Part shown: positions 1-11,210 of the stretch, piece after piece
Numbering within the stretch: the first letter of the stretch is position 1
Layout of the letters: every line of letters starts with the position of its first letter
From: Lactarius indigo
Taxonomy: Eukaryota > Basidiomycota > Agaricomycetes > Russulales > Russulaceae
Direction: 5' to 3'
Assembly: GCA_025766275.1 (NCBI GenBank)
Contig: JAFKAC010000202.1
Span: 1-64,000 of the forward strand
DNA length: 64,000 nucleotides
Translations under genes and position numbers: made by a program
The notes under the pieces: generated by a model
Databases searched by the model: none
Told to the model about the DNA's origin: nothing
Seen by the model: only the letters and a program-made list of their open reading frames with translations

Positions 1-165
1 CGATGGAACAGTGTCTCCCATGTTGACGCCCGCTATTGCCGAATTCACAGACTCTAGGGAACGCACATTAATTCTTTTCTCTCCCTTGAGGAGTTTGCGT
101 TTCTTTGAGCTTGAAATCAATCATATAATGGCTATACATTCATGCATGCAGTTACATCTCACCAT
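1..165 (+). repeat. Dispersed repeat A, copy 1 (enters at window edge)
   Basis: This stretch matches positions about 3984-4150 in the same orientation, at roughly 75-80% by eye. Shared blocks include 'gtgtctccca', 'agactctaggg', 'tctcccttga', 'cttgaaatcaatca' and 'cattcatgcatgca'. No protein is evident in either copy. Both copies lie on the 3' side of an MFAP1 copy, so they look like part of one duplicated segment. Confidence 0.7.
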
Positions 166-379
166 TAAACCGATGACCGTCTGTATATGAAGGGTAAACC
201 TGCGATATGCAGAACGGTGCAGCTGGGTTTTACAGTGAGTAACTGAATCCCTCTGGCCCCCTCGCAAAAATTATAATAATCCCTAAATTGGCACTCCTTA
301 CGTAATCCATGGTAGTCGGAGTCTCGATTGGGACGCGTTGACCTGCATTTGTATTGGTGGGCAGACAACGAATTATTGA

Positions 380-1230
380 TCGTTCCTCTTCTCGGGCGAT
401 CTCAGCTCCCTTGTTGTGTTTGATTCGTGCAAGCTCTCGAAGCCGTCATGCGTCAAATTCGGCTACAGGATCAAGGCCATCCGTATCATCGACGTCAATC
501 ACTTCCTCTCTTTTTCCTCTGCGGGGACATAAAAACAATGTTCACCGTTGACACAACACGTCACTTACTCTCGAGAAGCTCCCGTCGAATGCTTTCAGCC
601 GCCAAGTCGTGACTCTCTTTCTTACACTATTCCGCTTCTGCTTGCTTCTTTCAGATTGTTTCTTCAGAATCCTTGGCCAAGCTCTGCTTCTCTGCCACGG
701 CAACACGGCCTCGCCTACAAGTTGGCAGTCAATGGGCACTAGCGGGGTGCAGGGCGCAGGAACGGCAGTTGCAGAATACCCATTTTGGAACAAATATGGG
801 TTGGGATTGAAACCTTGGTTTCTCCTCGAATTCAGAGTCATATTCACTAGACTTGTAGAAGCGTTGAGTGGGATAGATGCCGTTCGCACGGCCAATGCAC
901 CTGATCTGATCCCTCTTAGCTCAAAGTCTTCCCCGTCAGATTCCGATTCCCCTTCCGTCCCAGATAATTCTAGATAGTATTTGGAATGTAATTCGGGGTC
1001 GGTAGCAAGTAAACGCACCCTGCATCTCAGTTCCCATTAGTATCTCCTTCCCAGATACGATACTCTCCCTCCCTCGGATATATTGACATTTTTCGAAGAC
1101 ACGTCCATCTTCCTGGTCTTCTGTGTACCTTATTACTTTGGTTACCCTCTTCATCACTTGCAGCACGAAGGAACTCTCGTTTGTTGGCGAAAGCGGTATC
1201 GCCTTCTTCTGGAACTTGCCTCGTCGTTCC
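380..1230 (-). pseudogene. MFAP1 pseudogene, copy 1 (both ends missing)
   Basis: Read on the minus strand this is a decayed relative of the intact MFAP1 gene at 6331-8049; it matches about 7060-7915 of that gene. Recognisable pieces include [17 protein letters not shown] and the '[10 protein letters not shown]' region. The introns are still present: the donor 'gtgggtattctgca' aligns with the intron after FVPK in the intact gene. The copy is therefore a DNA-level duplicate and not a retrocopy. Both the N-terminus and the C-terminal MQVKNFG/zinc-knuckle part are missing, and the frame changes several times, so no working protein is expected. The exact breakpoints are estimated by eye. Confidence 0.8.
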
Positions 1231-1674
1231 TTTTTTAAATGGTGCCTCACCACGCATCGCAACATTTACGGCTTGCACGCGCCAGTGCGTCAACTGATGG
1301 AGCGCAAGATCGTATCCTATGTTGGTTTTTGTCCTTCTTCTGAGGTCAGACTGACTTTATCGCACAGAGCCCACACATGCCTGCCATGCCAAGGTCTAAC
1401 GTTCACCTTGATATCCTTGAGGGACGTGATGAGACTCTTGATGTCACTGACTTCGTCAGCGGGCTTCTTTTCCTTGCGATACTTATTTGTATTTGAATCT
1501 TATCTGTTCGCGCCTTCAGACTCTGAACCTTGCCCGACTACCAACATAAACTCAGAGATGGAGCGGAAGTTGCGAATGTGATCCCTTGTAAAGTAAAGGC
1601 GTAGACGATGGTAGGACGCATTCTAAGATTAGTATTTCTAGTGAAAATACATAAAGACGGGGAGGTAGAATTCA
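1231..1674. other. Non-coding gap with possible gene relic
   Basis: No intact gene is seen. On the minus strand at about 1340-1560 there is a lysine-rich open stretch (it includes KEKKPADEVSDIKSLITSL) which looks protein-like but has an in-frame stop and no recognised family. It may be a fragment of a gene that travelled with the duplicated segment. Confidence 0.3.
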
Positions 1675-3699
1675 CTACCAAGGGGAATCATGTACACTTG
1701 CTCCTTCGCAGCGCAGCACCCCACGCTCAACGACCTCCCTCGCACTCGCCACACACCCTTCCAGCAACGGTATCCCACTATGAGCGTACGAGCCTACCAC
1801 CCAGATCCCGGCAGCACTACTGCCATGCTCTCGCCGGGCCACCCCTTGCAGTGCACCGACGTTTACTCCGTCATCCTTTTCCGCACATAATGATCTGACC
1901 GCGGCCTTGCTCGCACGTGTTACCAATGCGCGCTCCAAGCGAGCAACCGAGAGCACGCTCCCAGGACGGGGAGCAATGGTGGGATTTGTGGTTTGCAGAA
2001 TCGCCACGCCAGGTGCGCGACCCGCGGGGCGTGGAACCATGTGGTCGCCATAGTGTATGTCGGCGGGAGAAGCAGTCCGCTTGCCTCCGCAGCCGCGGAT
2101 TTCTCATCGACTCCAGCGAGCGACGAAGAGGAAGTGACGAAATTGAGGTCACGTCGGTCGCTATGGTTTGCAGGAAGCAGGCTGTCGTCTGTGTGGTTGA
2201 CTACAACCGTCTTGCGATACTCGAATTGAGAGAGGCATGCGCTGAGCCGGGAAGCACATGCCGCGGCCTCAACTGCCTGCTGCTGCTCCAGAGCGCGCGC
2301 ATATGCGGCGATGAGGGGTGCAGCATGATTTGCTTGTGTCGCCAAAATGACGTGGTCGAAGCCGGCGTGCAGTGCTAGATTGTCCCCCGTGCCGCTAGCG
2401 ATCACGATGCGCCCGGGCGCGTGAGGATCCGGCAGAAGCGCCGTGGCAGGCGCACCGACGTGAATCTGAGAAGCCGGAATTTGGCTTGAGAGCCGCGCGA
2501 CGACATCACACATTCCATGCGAGACCACGTAATGATGTGTCAGAAACGTCCGCCAAATGTAGTCTATGGATTGCGATATGCGCTCATGTATCAATATTTT
2601 CGGTTTAAAATGGATGGTCGACGTACCGAGAAACTCTTCGGCTGGATGTTCTTCGACGTCCTCCTGGGGGGCTGTACAGACCGCGGAGAAAAGAGGTACA
2701 TACGCGTCCTGCACAAACGCACGCCAGCGTGCATCAAGCCCTGCCATCCTTGCAAGTGGACCACGCGGTGTCATACGCTCCGCCCATTCCGCCCACGACA
2801 ACTCCCTTGCGCTCGAGCCACGGAGCCACGGCGAGGCTAGAAATTGCAAGCGAAAAAAGAAAAATACAAGACTGGCCATGGACAGGAAAAACGCAAAGAG
2901 GAATGCAAGCTGTGCCCGAGCCCGTTGGAAGGTACGGCGTGGGAGTGTGGTGTAGACTTGTTTTAGCACAGTCGGGACACTAATTCCCGCTCTGCCGGAG
3001 GCACCATTGTAGATGAGTGTGGGATGAATCGCAAAGGCGGTTTGATCCACCGAGTCCTTCTCAGACTCTTCCGTGCGATGGGAAGGTAATGCATTGAGGA
3101 AAGAAAACGAATACGAGAAATTCGAACGCCGGAAGAGGACGCCGAGGCGGGTATAGAATGCGATGAGTTGAGGGTAGTAACCTGTTACTCCGTTAATGGC
3201 ACACGAACTGGCAGACCCAACTGCTCGGACAAGTTGGAGTGAGTGCTTACCTCCCCTGAAGGAGCGCATCGGCACGTCGACACGCCATTTTCCTTCTTCA
3301 CCCGGAAGTGTGAGTGATACCGAGTGCGAGTCCACCCCGAGTATTTCTGCCTAGTTTATGTGCTTCGTCAGCAATCAAATGCCACGTCTGCGAACGACCC
3401 TACGCCATGCGAAGGCGTAACCCTACCGACCTTCTCAAAGATGTGGACCTCGAATTCTACAGGCCCATCCTTGCCATACTGGATGTCCGCTCGTTGAAAT
3501 GCAGTGGACAATAGATATGCCGCAGTGAGACCTGCGAGGCCGCTCCCAACGACAGCAACTTTGACGCGTCGCAGGGGTGGGGGACGGACAGATGTGCGAA
3601 GGGCCGCTCCCAACGACAGCAACTTTGGACGCGTTCGCAGGGGTGGGGACGGACAGATTGTGCGAGTCGTTCGTCCATTTCTACAAGAGGGTGGTCCAT
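1675..3699 (-). CDS. FAD/NAD(P)-binding amine-oxidase-like oxidoreductase (disrupted)
   Basis: This is a predicted flavoprotein of the amine oxidase/COG2907 type; its substrate is unknown. The N-terminus has the dinucleotide-binding loop VAVVGSGLAGLTAAYLLS, followed by HIFEK. A hydrophobic, Phe-rich helix near 2830-2920 may be a membrane segment. The C-terminus has TTNPTIAPRPGSVLSVARLE and GSYAHSGIPLLEGC, typical of the FAD-binding end of the family. Two introns can be placed: GTAGGG..GGCAG near 3345-3430, and GTAAGC..AACAG near 3180-3250. The start chosen is the ATG at 3699, because it reads through MDERLAQSVRPPPLRRVKVAVVG once the tandem duplication at 3540-3664 is discounted. Two breaks exist: that duplication, and a missing base at about 2044 (an expected ccc reads cc). 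The allele is broken as written; assembly error is possible. Confidence 0.75.
3540..3664. repeat. Tandem duplication of about 62 bp over the FAD-binding loop
   Basis: Two head-to-tail units start at about 3540 and 3602, each beginning 'ggccgctcccaacgacagca'. Read on the minus strand each unit encodes the start of the Rossmann FAD loop. The units differ by small indels ('tttgac' against 'tttggac', 'gggggac' against 'ggggac'). The duplication breaks the N-terminal reading frame of the oxidoreductase gene. Confidence 0.85.
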
Positions 3700-3885
3700 G
3701 ATGACCTGCGCTACGTGCGTGGCATGTTTTTCTTCGCATCACGGGCTTTAATACAGGGAGAGGATAGTCCGGCGCTCATTGAAGCGAATTCGATGCCATC
3801 AGTGACGTGGTCCAGGCGGGGGGGAAACTTGGTGCGAGCCCCTCTTGGGAGCAGCGTAACGCGTCGGAGTCCGTGGGTCAGCCCC

Positions 3886-4150
3886 ATCGCAGGAACCTGT
3901 CTCTTGGGTCCCACGATGGAATACAATGTGCACACTGTGTTGACCACATCGCAAGAACCTGTCCCTCAGGCCTCAGACCTCGAGATGGAACACACGGTGT
4001 CTCCCATTGTCGACGCTCGCTATTGGCCGGGTTCAAAGACTCTAGGGGATGCAGAATCTTTCTCCCTTGACCTATGACCGAGTTTACGATTCTGTTGGGT
4101 GGTAGCTTGAAATCAATCACATGATGATTATCATTCATGCATGCAATCAC
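3886..4150 (+). repeat. Dispersed repeat A, copy 2, with internal tandem units
   Basis: Positions 3984-4150 match the first 165 bases of the window. Just upstream, 3886-3945 and 3947-4010 are two imperfect tandem units, both starting 'catcgca(a/g)gaacctgtc' and carrying 'gatggaa' and 'cacac(t/g)gtgt'. A shorter related piece, 'accatcgcaagacctcaggc', occurs at about 4566. No coding capacity is recognised. Confidence 0.65.
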
Positions 4151-6330
4151 ATGTCACATGTCACATCATAAGTTGCACTTAACTTAAGCCGAGTCGCCCT
4201 CTCGGAGCCACCGTCGCTCCACATTCTTCGCTCCTCTGTCTATCTTGCACGAGAAAGTCAGAGGGCCTGAAGGGCTCTCCGAAATTCTGTTGTCACACTT
4301 TGCGTCTTCACATATAATATATGAGAAAATCGCCTTATCACCTTACACAAAAACGTCAGAGCGCAGTAATCTATACAAAGCGATTTTTGGTTCAGACAGC
4401 CGTGACTCACTGTAATGAGCCTTGACTGCCTTGACAAATTCATACGTCCCTGGGAAATGATACAGCGTGTACAAGAAAACTAGAGGTAGGGGTGGTAACA
4501 CGCCAATTGTGATCAGTTCCATTAAGCACCTATTGTCTGATATAAATCCGAAATGTCTTCTACTACCATCGCAAGACCTCAGGCCTCAGGCGTGAGCGCG
4601 CTCAGCTACTCATTGGTGGCACTGAGACCTTCTTTGGATAACAGGTACTTCGATGGTGTGAGGAATGTGAGAGCTGGCATTGTCATTGATGTGCTAATGG
4701 AGATGGTGATAATGAAATACACTGGCTCGGATATCCACGACACCTCTTACAATGAAAACTCTTTTCCACTCGTCATCCTAGCCATCAGATGTCTTTGCAG
4801 GCACAACAGAAGGAGGCTTGGTATTTCCTACGCCAGGCATTGCTTGCCTCAAGACACTAGCCACTTGTCCCACAGTACTCCCTAAAGGGGTCATTGTCAT
4901 TGTGGTTGTTATGATCACAATGGTCTATTGAGTCCCTAACTTTCTCCCTCCTGAAAACCACCCAAATATACGGAGCTATACCTGCTATGATCCACCACCT
5001 GTGTTGGCTCATCAAAGGGGCGTACCTGTTGAGTAGTAACTGAATTACTCCCGAGCATTTGACCCACCCAGAAAAGGCTGAGTCAGGTGATCCAAAAATG
5101 TCCCAATATAGATCACGGGGACATCTAAAATAGCGATCCAAACCCAGACTCCGATGTGACAAAACACCGATTAAAAAGAGTAGTACTTACTGTAAAGAAA
5201 CAAATCTTACTTTGCGAGACGGAAAAATTAATGACAGACCCAAGCCAACAGACGCCAAACACCGGCGAGCGTTCAAAAAAATTGGCACTGCCAAATAAAG
5301 ACGTAAGAGCACACGAAGTAGCGTTCATTCTCCGCTCCCTCCGAAGACAAATATTTCTGTTCAATAGATTGTAGGTGATAGATCGCGTGTTTTGTCTAGG
5401 ACTCTCCGTTGTCTCTATTGCATGAGGATTGCAATTTTTTTTTTTTTGTATTTGGCTCGTGTTCGACAAGTACACTTCAAGAATAAGCCCTTTCTGTTCT
5501 TTCGCATAGCACCAAATGTTCATTCTCAATTTGACGGCCTTGTATTATCGGCTTTCTTTTGTTTGTACCTGTGCATGTGTCGACATCGCATGCCACCATT
5601 AACGACGCCGCCGGCAGCATGAGAGAGAAGCAAGGCGTTTGTATCTTTCCTTCGCCTCCTGACATGTCACTTGTTAGGTGTTCTCCGCGGCCCATTTACA
5701 CACGAACGCCGTGACTCAACCGATCTCGCGATCAAGATGGTGACGACCCCCCCTTGAACGGAGTAGTCGAGAGCAGGGCATCGTGCTTAACCCCCCTTGT
5801 GACCCCCAGTACGGTCTTTTTACAGAAAATTGACGTGCCCACCCAATACCTTGGAACATTCACTTTGATTTCCGATGCTCGCACTGTCACGCACTGCACT
5901 CGCTCACATAAAATTGCATTGCATCCTCGGCTTCGGATGCAGACTCGCAGAGTACGGAGACTGTTACCTTGATAGAAAAGTCATTGTGGCCAAATGGCCG
6001 GCTATTAACACTTTCTTGTCTTCACGTACCTTTAGCACACCGCGGGCATAGTATGAACTAAAAATAATCCCAAGTGTCATGAATTTTGCTACGGTAGTTC
6101 GAACCAAGAATAGCACATCCTGACATGGGGATCTGCGTACGGCCATTTACTACGGCAGGTAGCCACCATACTTGCCAAATATGGTTATTACCCAACTGTC
6201 CTGCCAATGCGGAGCGTACCAACAGTAAGCTTGGACTTAACCCCCTTAACCAACCAGGTTAAACAAAACACTAGAAAGGCTACGAGACGATAGGGAACTA
6301 GATGCTAGCAAGTAAATGCCAGGCCGACTA
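4151..6330. other. Long region with no recognisable gene
   Basis: Short open frames exist on both strands but none shows a known motif, a convincing start or a run of spliceable exons. A minus-strand open stretch at 4857-5162 has one hydrophobic segment but no identifiable family. A poly-T run lies near 5435. The stretch may hold degraded genes or transposon remains; it sits inside the duplicated segment between repeat A and MFAP1. Confidence 0.4.
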
Positions 6331-8049
6331 TTAATCCAATCGACGTCGCTTGTCATCACCAGATCTTGTGTCCACTGACCGTGACCGTCGTCGTTCCCTC
6401 CATCGTTTATCAGGGCCATGTGTTTGTTGTGTTCTATGGTCGTCATCATCCCGCCATGACCGACGCTCGTCGCGAATACCTCTTGGTGCTGCGTTTGGAC
6501 CTGTTCCCAGCTTCCCAGAGCGTGGACCGGTATTTTGAGGACAATCTGGACGAGTCACCGTGTTAATATGACACTTGGTCGAGGCAAATATCTGATATAC
6601 CTTTTTTCATGTGTGGACCACCACAAAGGAAGCACCCAGCACCGTCTGTACCCGTATTCCCTGTTTTAACAGAGCTTGTGGCACCAAAACTGCCACTTCC
6701 AACGGTAGTGTCTTGATCTAGCAGATGGGTGTACTTCGTCCTACCACGCTTGCCGAAGTTCTTTACCTGCATAACTCCTGGAAGTAGAGAGACGTCCACC
6801 GTCGATTCAGTAGCTTCGGTGAAGTCGTGTCGCTTGAGTATATCTTGGTCCTATGACCGTTTTAGGAGGTGATACGTGTGTGATGGGTAGATGGTAGACA
6901 AACCTGGTGGAAGGCACCCTTATGCCAATATTTCTGCAGAAAGACTTGCTGTCCTTTCGGCTTCTCTTCTCGCAACTTCTTAGCGTGTTCAAGGTCCTCC
7001 CTCATTCGTTGTTCCTCTGGCATTGCGCGCCGCCGCTCAACCTCCTCGCGTTCCTCCTCTCGGGCAATCTCGGCTTCCTTGTCGCGTTTGATTCGTGCAA
7101 GTTCTCGAAGCCGCCATGCATCGAACTCGGTTAGAGGATCAAGGCCATCCGTATCATCAACGTCGATGACTTCCTCCTCTTTTTCTTCTGCGGGGACGTA
7201 AAAACAATGTTCACCGTTGACACAACACTATCACTTACTCTCGAGAAGCTCCCGTCGAATGCTTTCGGCCACCAAGTCGTGACTCTCTTTCTTCCTCTGT
7301 TCCGCTTCTGCTTGCTTCTTTCGGATGGCCTCTTCAGAATCTTCAGCCAAGCTCTGCTTCTCTGCCACGGTGACACGGCCCCGCCTACGAGTCAAACAGT
7401 CAATAGGCACCAGCGGGGTGCAGGGCACAGGAAGGGAGTAACGGCAATCGCAGAATACCCACTTTGGAACAAACACCGGTCGGAATTGAACCTTTGGTTT
7501 CTCCTCCTCGGATTCAGAGTCATATTCACTAGACTTGTAGAAGCGTTGAATAGGATAGCGTTGAATAGGATAGATGCCGTTCGCACGACCAACGCACCTG
7601 ACCTGATCCCTCTTGGCTCGAAGTCTTCCCGCCAGATTCCGATTCCCCATCCGTCTCAGATAATTCTAGATAGTCTTTAGAATGTTGGTTAAGGGTCGGT
7701 AGCAAGTATACGTACCCTGCATCTCAGTTCCCACTAGTGCCTCCTTCCCAGATATGATCACTTTTCCCTCCTCGGATATATTGACATTCTTCAAAGACAC
7801 GTTCATCTTCCCGGTCTTCTGTACCTTATTACTTTGGTCACCCTCTTCATCACTTGCAGCACGAAGAAACTCTTGTTCGCCAGCGAAAGCGATGTCGCCT
7901 TCCTCTTCTGGAACTTGTCTTTCATCATCATCTTCTTCTTCCGAGCCAGAGGAGGGGAGATCGGCAACGCCTTTCGGTGCTTTTCCTTTCCAATACCGCC
8001 CAGTGGGCTTTGCGGGACGGGGTGCTTGCTTCCTTATGGTTGTCGACAT
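6331..8049 (-). CDS. MFAP1: MFAP1-like spliceosome protein with C-terminal zinc knuckle
   Basis: MFAP1 is a component of the spliceosomal B complex and acts in pre-mRNA splicing in the nucleus. The family signature is clear: an acidic N-terminal half ([20 protein letters not shown]), [20 protein letters not shown], a Lys/Glu-rich helical middle ([20 protein letters not shown]), [20 protein letters not shown], and the hallmark [20 protein letters not shown] followed by DQDTT. About six short introns join these blocks, for example one after FVPK near 7465 and one after ELLESK near 7230. Beyond the usual family end there is a CCHC knuckle, [13 protein letters not shown], whose last residues are joined across an intron ending at about 6553, and then an Arg/Ser/Asp-rich tail ending KRRRLD. 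The start is the ATG at 8049 ([15 protein letters not shown]); an in-frame ATG at 8070 is also possible. Two broken copies of this gene lie elsewhere in the window. Confidence 0.9.
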
Positions 8050-8231
8050 GGTTCCGAGTTGTGATCGCATGGACCGCGACTCGGACCCAACGAGATGTCC
8101 ACTAAGGCACGTGACCGAGCTATGAGGTCTTCTGCTACTGGGTCAGACTTGCCTTTCAACACAATGACCCGCTCACCGACCTACAAAGGGCGGACTGGAG
8201 GGGGGCCAAGTTATTTTTGCCCCTCCAGAGC
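8050..8231. promoter_or_regulatory. Shared divergent promoter, MFAP1 and HMG-box gene
   Basis: The start codons of MFAP1 (minus) and the HMG-box gene (plus) are only about 182 bp apart, so this stretch must hold both promoters. No specific element was identified. Confidence 0.5.
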
Positions 8232-9605
8232 ATGTCTACTGCCCTCCCATTTCCTCGTATCTGTTTCCTGCCCAACGCACAACACATGTCCTGCCTGCCT
8301 CCCGTCCCCACTCAATCTAATCCCGGTGTGCATTTACTGGCCTCACCGGTGACCCAAGCCGTCTCCCAACCATGCGACCTCGAATCTCCGCCCTGCACCG
8401 TTGCTACTTCTTCCCCCTCGTCTGCTACAAACAGTCTGAAGGGTGGGGGTCGAAGACGCGACCCCAATCATGTCCCGCGCCCCCTCAACTGTTTCTTCTT
8501 ATTCAAGGCAGACTGGCTGGCGAAGAGGAAATCCCTCCTCGCGGAAATCGAACAGGACAACCGGCAGCTGAACCGCATGGCTTCTAGCGAGTGGAAAAAG
8601 TTGCCTCAAGAAGTCAAACAACGGTTCAAGGATGCTGCCCGTAGAGCAAAGGTCGAGCATGCTACGAAGTATCCAGAGTACCGCTATACGCCGAAACCTC
8701 GTGGCGATAGACGTAGACGCAAGACCAGGCGCAACGAACCTGAAGTTCTCCTTCGGAACGAGGAAGCTGCGAGACTCGTTTCGCAAGGAATCACTGGCGA
8801 TGCCTTGCTCAAAGCATTGGCGGATCATGATCGGCGTGCCGCTCAGCGCCCAATATCTCGAGAGGCTTCCCCTCCTTCTTTCTCCGAGGCTCTCCCTTGC
8901 ACAGCTCCCGCTTCGTACTCTGTCTCCACCCCATCCCCCTCAGTCGATGTATATTCATCCCCAGACCTAGCGGTGCGGCAGGCACTCGTCGATCTTGAAG
9001 ATCTACTCGGTACCCTCGCGGGAGGCTCGCACTCCGTATGCCAAATTACGCCCCCACAACACGCACCCGTTGTGGAGGACATTCAGGCTTTACTGACAGA
9101 ACCTGCTCGAGATCCTTATTCTCTTCACTTTGATTACTTTTTACCGGGCGACTCCACCACACCAATCCCCCAGCCGCGCGGGCTCTCAGACCACTTTCTC
9201 CACACCAACCATCGTATTGAACACGAAGGCGACAGGAGTTATCACTCAGCGTTTCCGATTGGTGAGACCCAAGGAGCGTACCCGTCTTTCCAAACGGATC
9301 CCAGCTTGATCCAAGCTGCACACACGGCCATACCAGCGAATACTTCTGGGGATTGTTGGAATATGGCCGCTTTACAGCAAAATATATTTCCCTCTCATGA
9401 CCCTACCAATAGTCTTAATTTCGCCTTTCTATGCACGTCGGGCGCCTCAGGCAGCGCACCCAGTGTTCCTGGCGATACACAGGGCGTCTTCTCCCCCATG
9501 AATGAGCCCACTTACCATTGGTCAGCCTTCCCGAGTTATGCAGCTTTGTTCAACTCAAGTGCCACCGATGGTCTCGATTGGGATCCTACGATTGCCACTG
9601 ATTAA
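8232..9605 (+). CDS. HMG-box transcription factor
   Basis: This encodes a 457-residue protein with one sequence-specific type HMG box at about residues 79-155: HVPRPLNCFFLFKADWLAKR, then LNRMASSEWKKLP, then the basic run YTPKPRGDRRRRKTRR. This arrangement is that of the MATA_HMG/Rox1-like regulators common in basidiomycetes, where they act in mating, development or stress responses; which role applies here is unknown. The C-terminal two thirds is Ser/Pro-rich and without a recognised domain. The gene reads as one open frame without introns. The start is the ATG at 8232; the first 70 residues are low-complexity and the true start could be later. It shares a short promoter region with MFAP1. 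There is no sign of a pheromone, receptor or homeodomain gene nearby, so a mating-type locus is not supported. Confidence 0.85.
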   Translation: MSTALPFPRICFLPNAQHMSCLPPVPTQSNPGVHLLASPVTQAVSQPCDLESPPCTVATSSPSSATNSLKGGGRRRDPNHVPRPLNCFFLFKADWLAKRKSLLAEIEQDNRQLNRMASSEWKKLPQEVKQRFKDAARRAKVEHATKYPEYRYTPKPRGDRRRRKTRRNEPEVLLRNEEAARLVSQGITGDALLKALADHDRRAAQRPISREASPPSFSEALPCTAPASYSVSTPSPSVDVYSSPDLAVRQALVDLEDLLGTLAGGSHSVCQITPPQHAPVVEDIQALLTEPARDPYSLHFDYFLPGDSTTPIPQPRGLSDHFLHTNHRIEHEGDRSYHSAFPIGETQGAYPSFQTDPSLIQAAHTAIPANTSGDCWNMAALQQNIFPSHDPTNSLNFAFLCTSGASGSAPSVPGDTQGVFSPMNEPTYHWSAFPSYAALFNSSATDGLDWDPTIATD

Positions 9606-10122
9606 CCGTCCATTCATGTCACCAGACTTTTCCCCGTAAATCTTACCCCATTGCTGTACCTGTATGGCGACCACTGTCTCACTTAATCCCTTGGGCCCGC
9701 GGCGTCTGTGCTTATCCCCGTCCGATTAACGCCACATCTTTGCCTTTTTACGATTACGTGGCACGGTACCTTTCCATTCGAACTGACGTATTCTCGCTTC
9801 TCTTTTCTATCCTATCTATGATGGCGTCCCTGATCCTGAATAGCACCGCAGTTCCCCTCTGACCCACCGCAGTTCTCTTTCGTTCATCTGTTTAGTGGAT
9901 TCCGTCCGTTGTTATCAACCGAGTTTGTACTGTAGCTGTAGTGTGTAACCCGACCGACATGTAACTATCGTGCATATCATGTACTGAGATGAGCTCTACC
10001 GACCGCACGAGCGAATAAAACGAGAATTTCTATATACGTTCTGTTTGCGAGCGTCGGACACCCCTCAGTTTGGTTCCATGTTTCCGTGGTTCCATGCACA
10101 CCGTCCCACCGCACTGCGATTC
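9606..10122. other. Convergent 3' gap
   Basis: This lies between the ends of the HMG-box gene (plus) and the dihydroorotate dehydrogenase gene (minus). It probably holds both 3' UTRs. No gene was recognised. Confidence 0.5.
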
Positions 10123-11210
10123 TCAATCGTCCTCATCACCCGAAATAGAGAGCATTTCAAACACGCTCACGCCTTCCCGGACCAGAGCCGTCGCACACGC
10201 AACGACAGCCGCACCCGCCTTGCGCATGCGTGCATGTGCCTCCCGCGTCGTCACGCCCCCAACGCCGATAATCGAGATGTCGCATAGGGACGTGTCAGCG
10301 TGTGCATCGAGCAGCCGCCGCAGGGTGTAGACGTTCCCCAGCGCGAGCGGGTGCAACGCTTCTCCCGCCATACCACCCAGACCCGTCGGCAGGGCAAAGA
10401 CAGCGGGTGCTGCCGCCGCCGCACTGCCATCTGAATCAGCCACTATAGGAGGAGCTGCTTGTTCGGCGAATAGGAGCGTCTGCCCAAGCGTGTTGGTCGA
10501 TGTCAAGAACGCGAAGGGGTTTAGGCGGCGCGAGTCGTCGCTCGGATCGGGTCGCGAGTACGTAGCAATGCACCCGACAAGATCGTCGAATTGGGTCGAG
10601 TACAGGTATGGCGGAAGCTTGAGACCGATGGTCAACGTCGGGTCCTTCCAAAAGCATTCTGCGAGCGCGTCGAGGATAGGCACGAGACCAGATATGTTGT
10701 ATGCCGGCGGTGGGGAGCCCTTGATGTTTGGACAGCTTGTGTTGAGCTCGACCCCAATGCGTGACGTTGCGCCTTCGGTATCGTGGAACTTAGTTCGAAG
10801 TTCTTGGATGGCATCGAGCATGGAAGCGAGGGATATGGGTGACGAAGACGTAATGCTTATGATAAACGGCTTAATGGAATGCTCAGGAGCGCCGGAAAGG
10901 ACGGCGTCCACGTAGCCTATGTAGGCAGAGAGTGGATGTGGCGAGTAACCATACGAATTAACAGATGAGATGGTGTTATTTGTGAAAGCGACCTCCGAGA
11001 TGGGTCAGCCTGCGAAAGAGAAATAGAACACAAAAAGCACACGGTGTGTTCGGATGTCTCTCTAAAGCCCGTGAGTGTGGCCGTTCTGGTAGTGACGGCA
11101 CCTGTATGGGGTGAATCGAACAGTTCCCGCAATTGATTTAGTTCAGAGGCAGACAGGGACGAGCTATTGATGAGAGGAGGGGAAACGACTAGTCTGCGTA
11201 TAGCAACCAT
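10123..11210 (-). CDS. URA1: Dihydroorotate dehydrogenase, class 1A (cytosolic type)
   Basis: This enzyme oxidises dihydroorotate to orotate in pyrimidine synthesis. The product is about 345 residues in two exons, 11043-11210 and 10123-10992, with a 50 bp intron of phase 0. The active-site loop reads LNTSCPNIKGSPPPAYN. The Cys in SCPN is the catalytic base typical of class 1A, as in yeast Ura1, whereas class 2 mitochondrial enzymes use Ser. The flavin-binding TSTNTLGQTLLF and the C-terminal IIGVGGVTTREAHARMRKAG fit the TIM barrel. No mitochondrial targeting sequence or membrane anchor is visible, so the protein should be cytosolic, and class 1A enzymes use fumarate. The frame is intact. It lies directly downstream of the TRAPPC5 gene on the same strand, with a 165 bp gap. 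Confidence 0.92.

Noticed and set aside
4857..5162. Small membrane-protein gene on the minus strand
   Set aside because: There is one hydrophobic stretch only, no neighbouring exons with consistent frame, and no family resemblance.
8232..9605. Mating-type locus around the HMG-box gene
   Set aside because: Basidiomycete mating loci use homeodomain pairs and pheromone/receptor genes; none is nearby. HMG-box regulators are common elsewhere.
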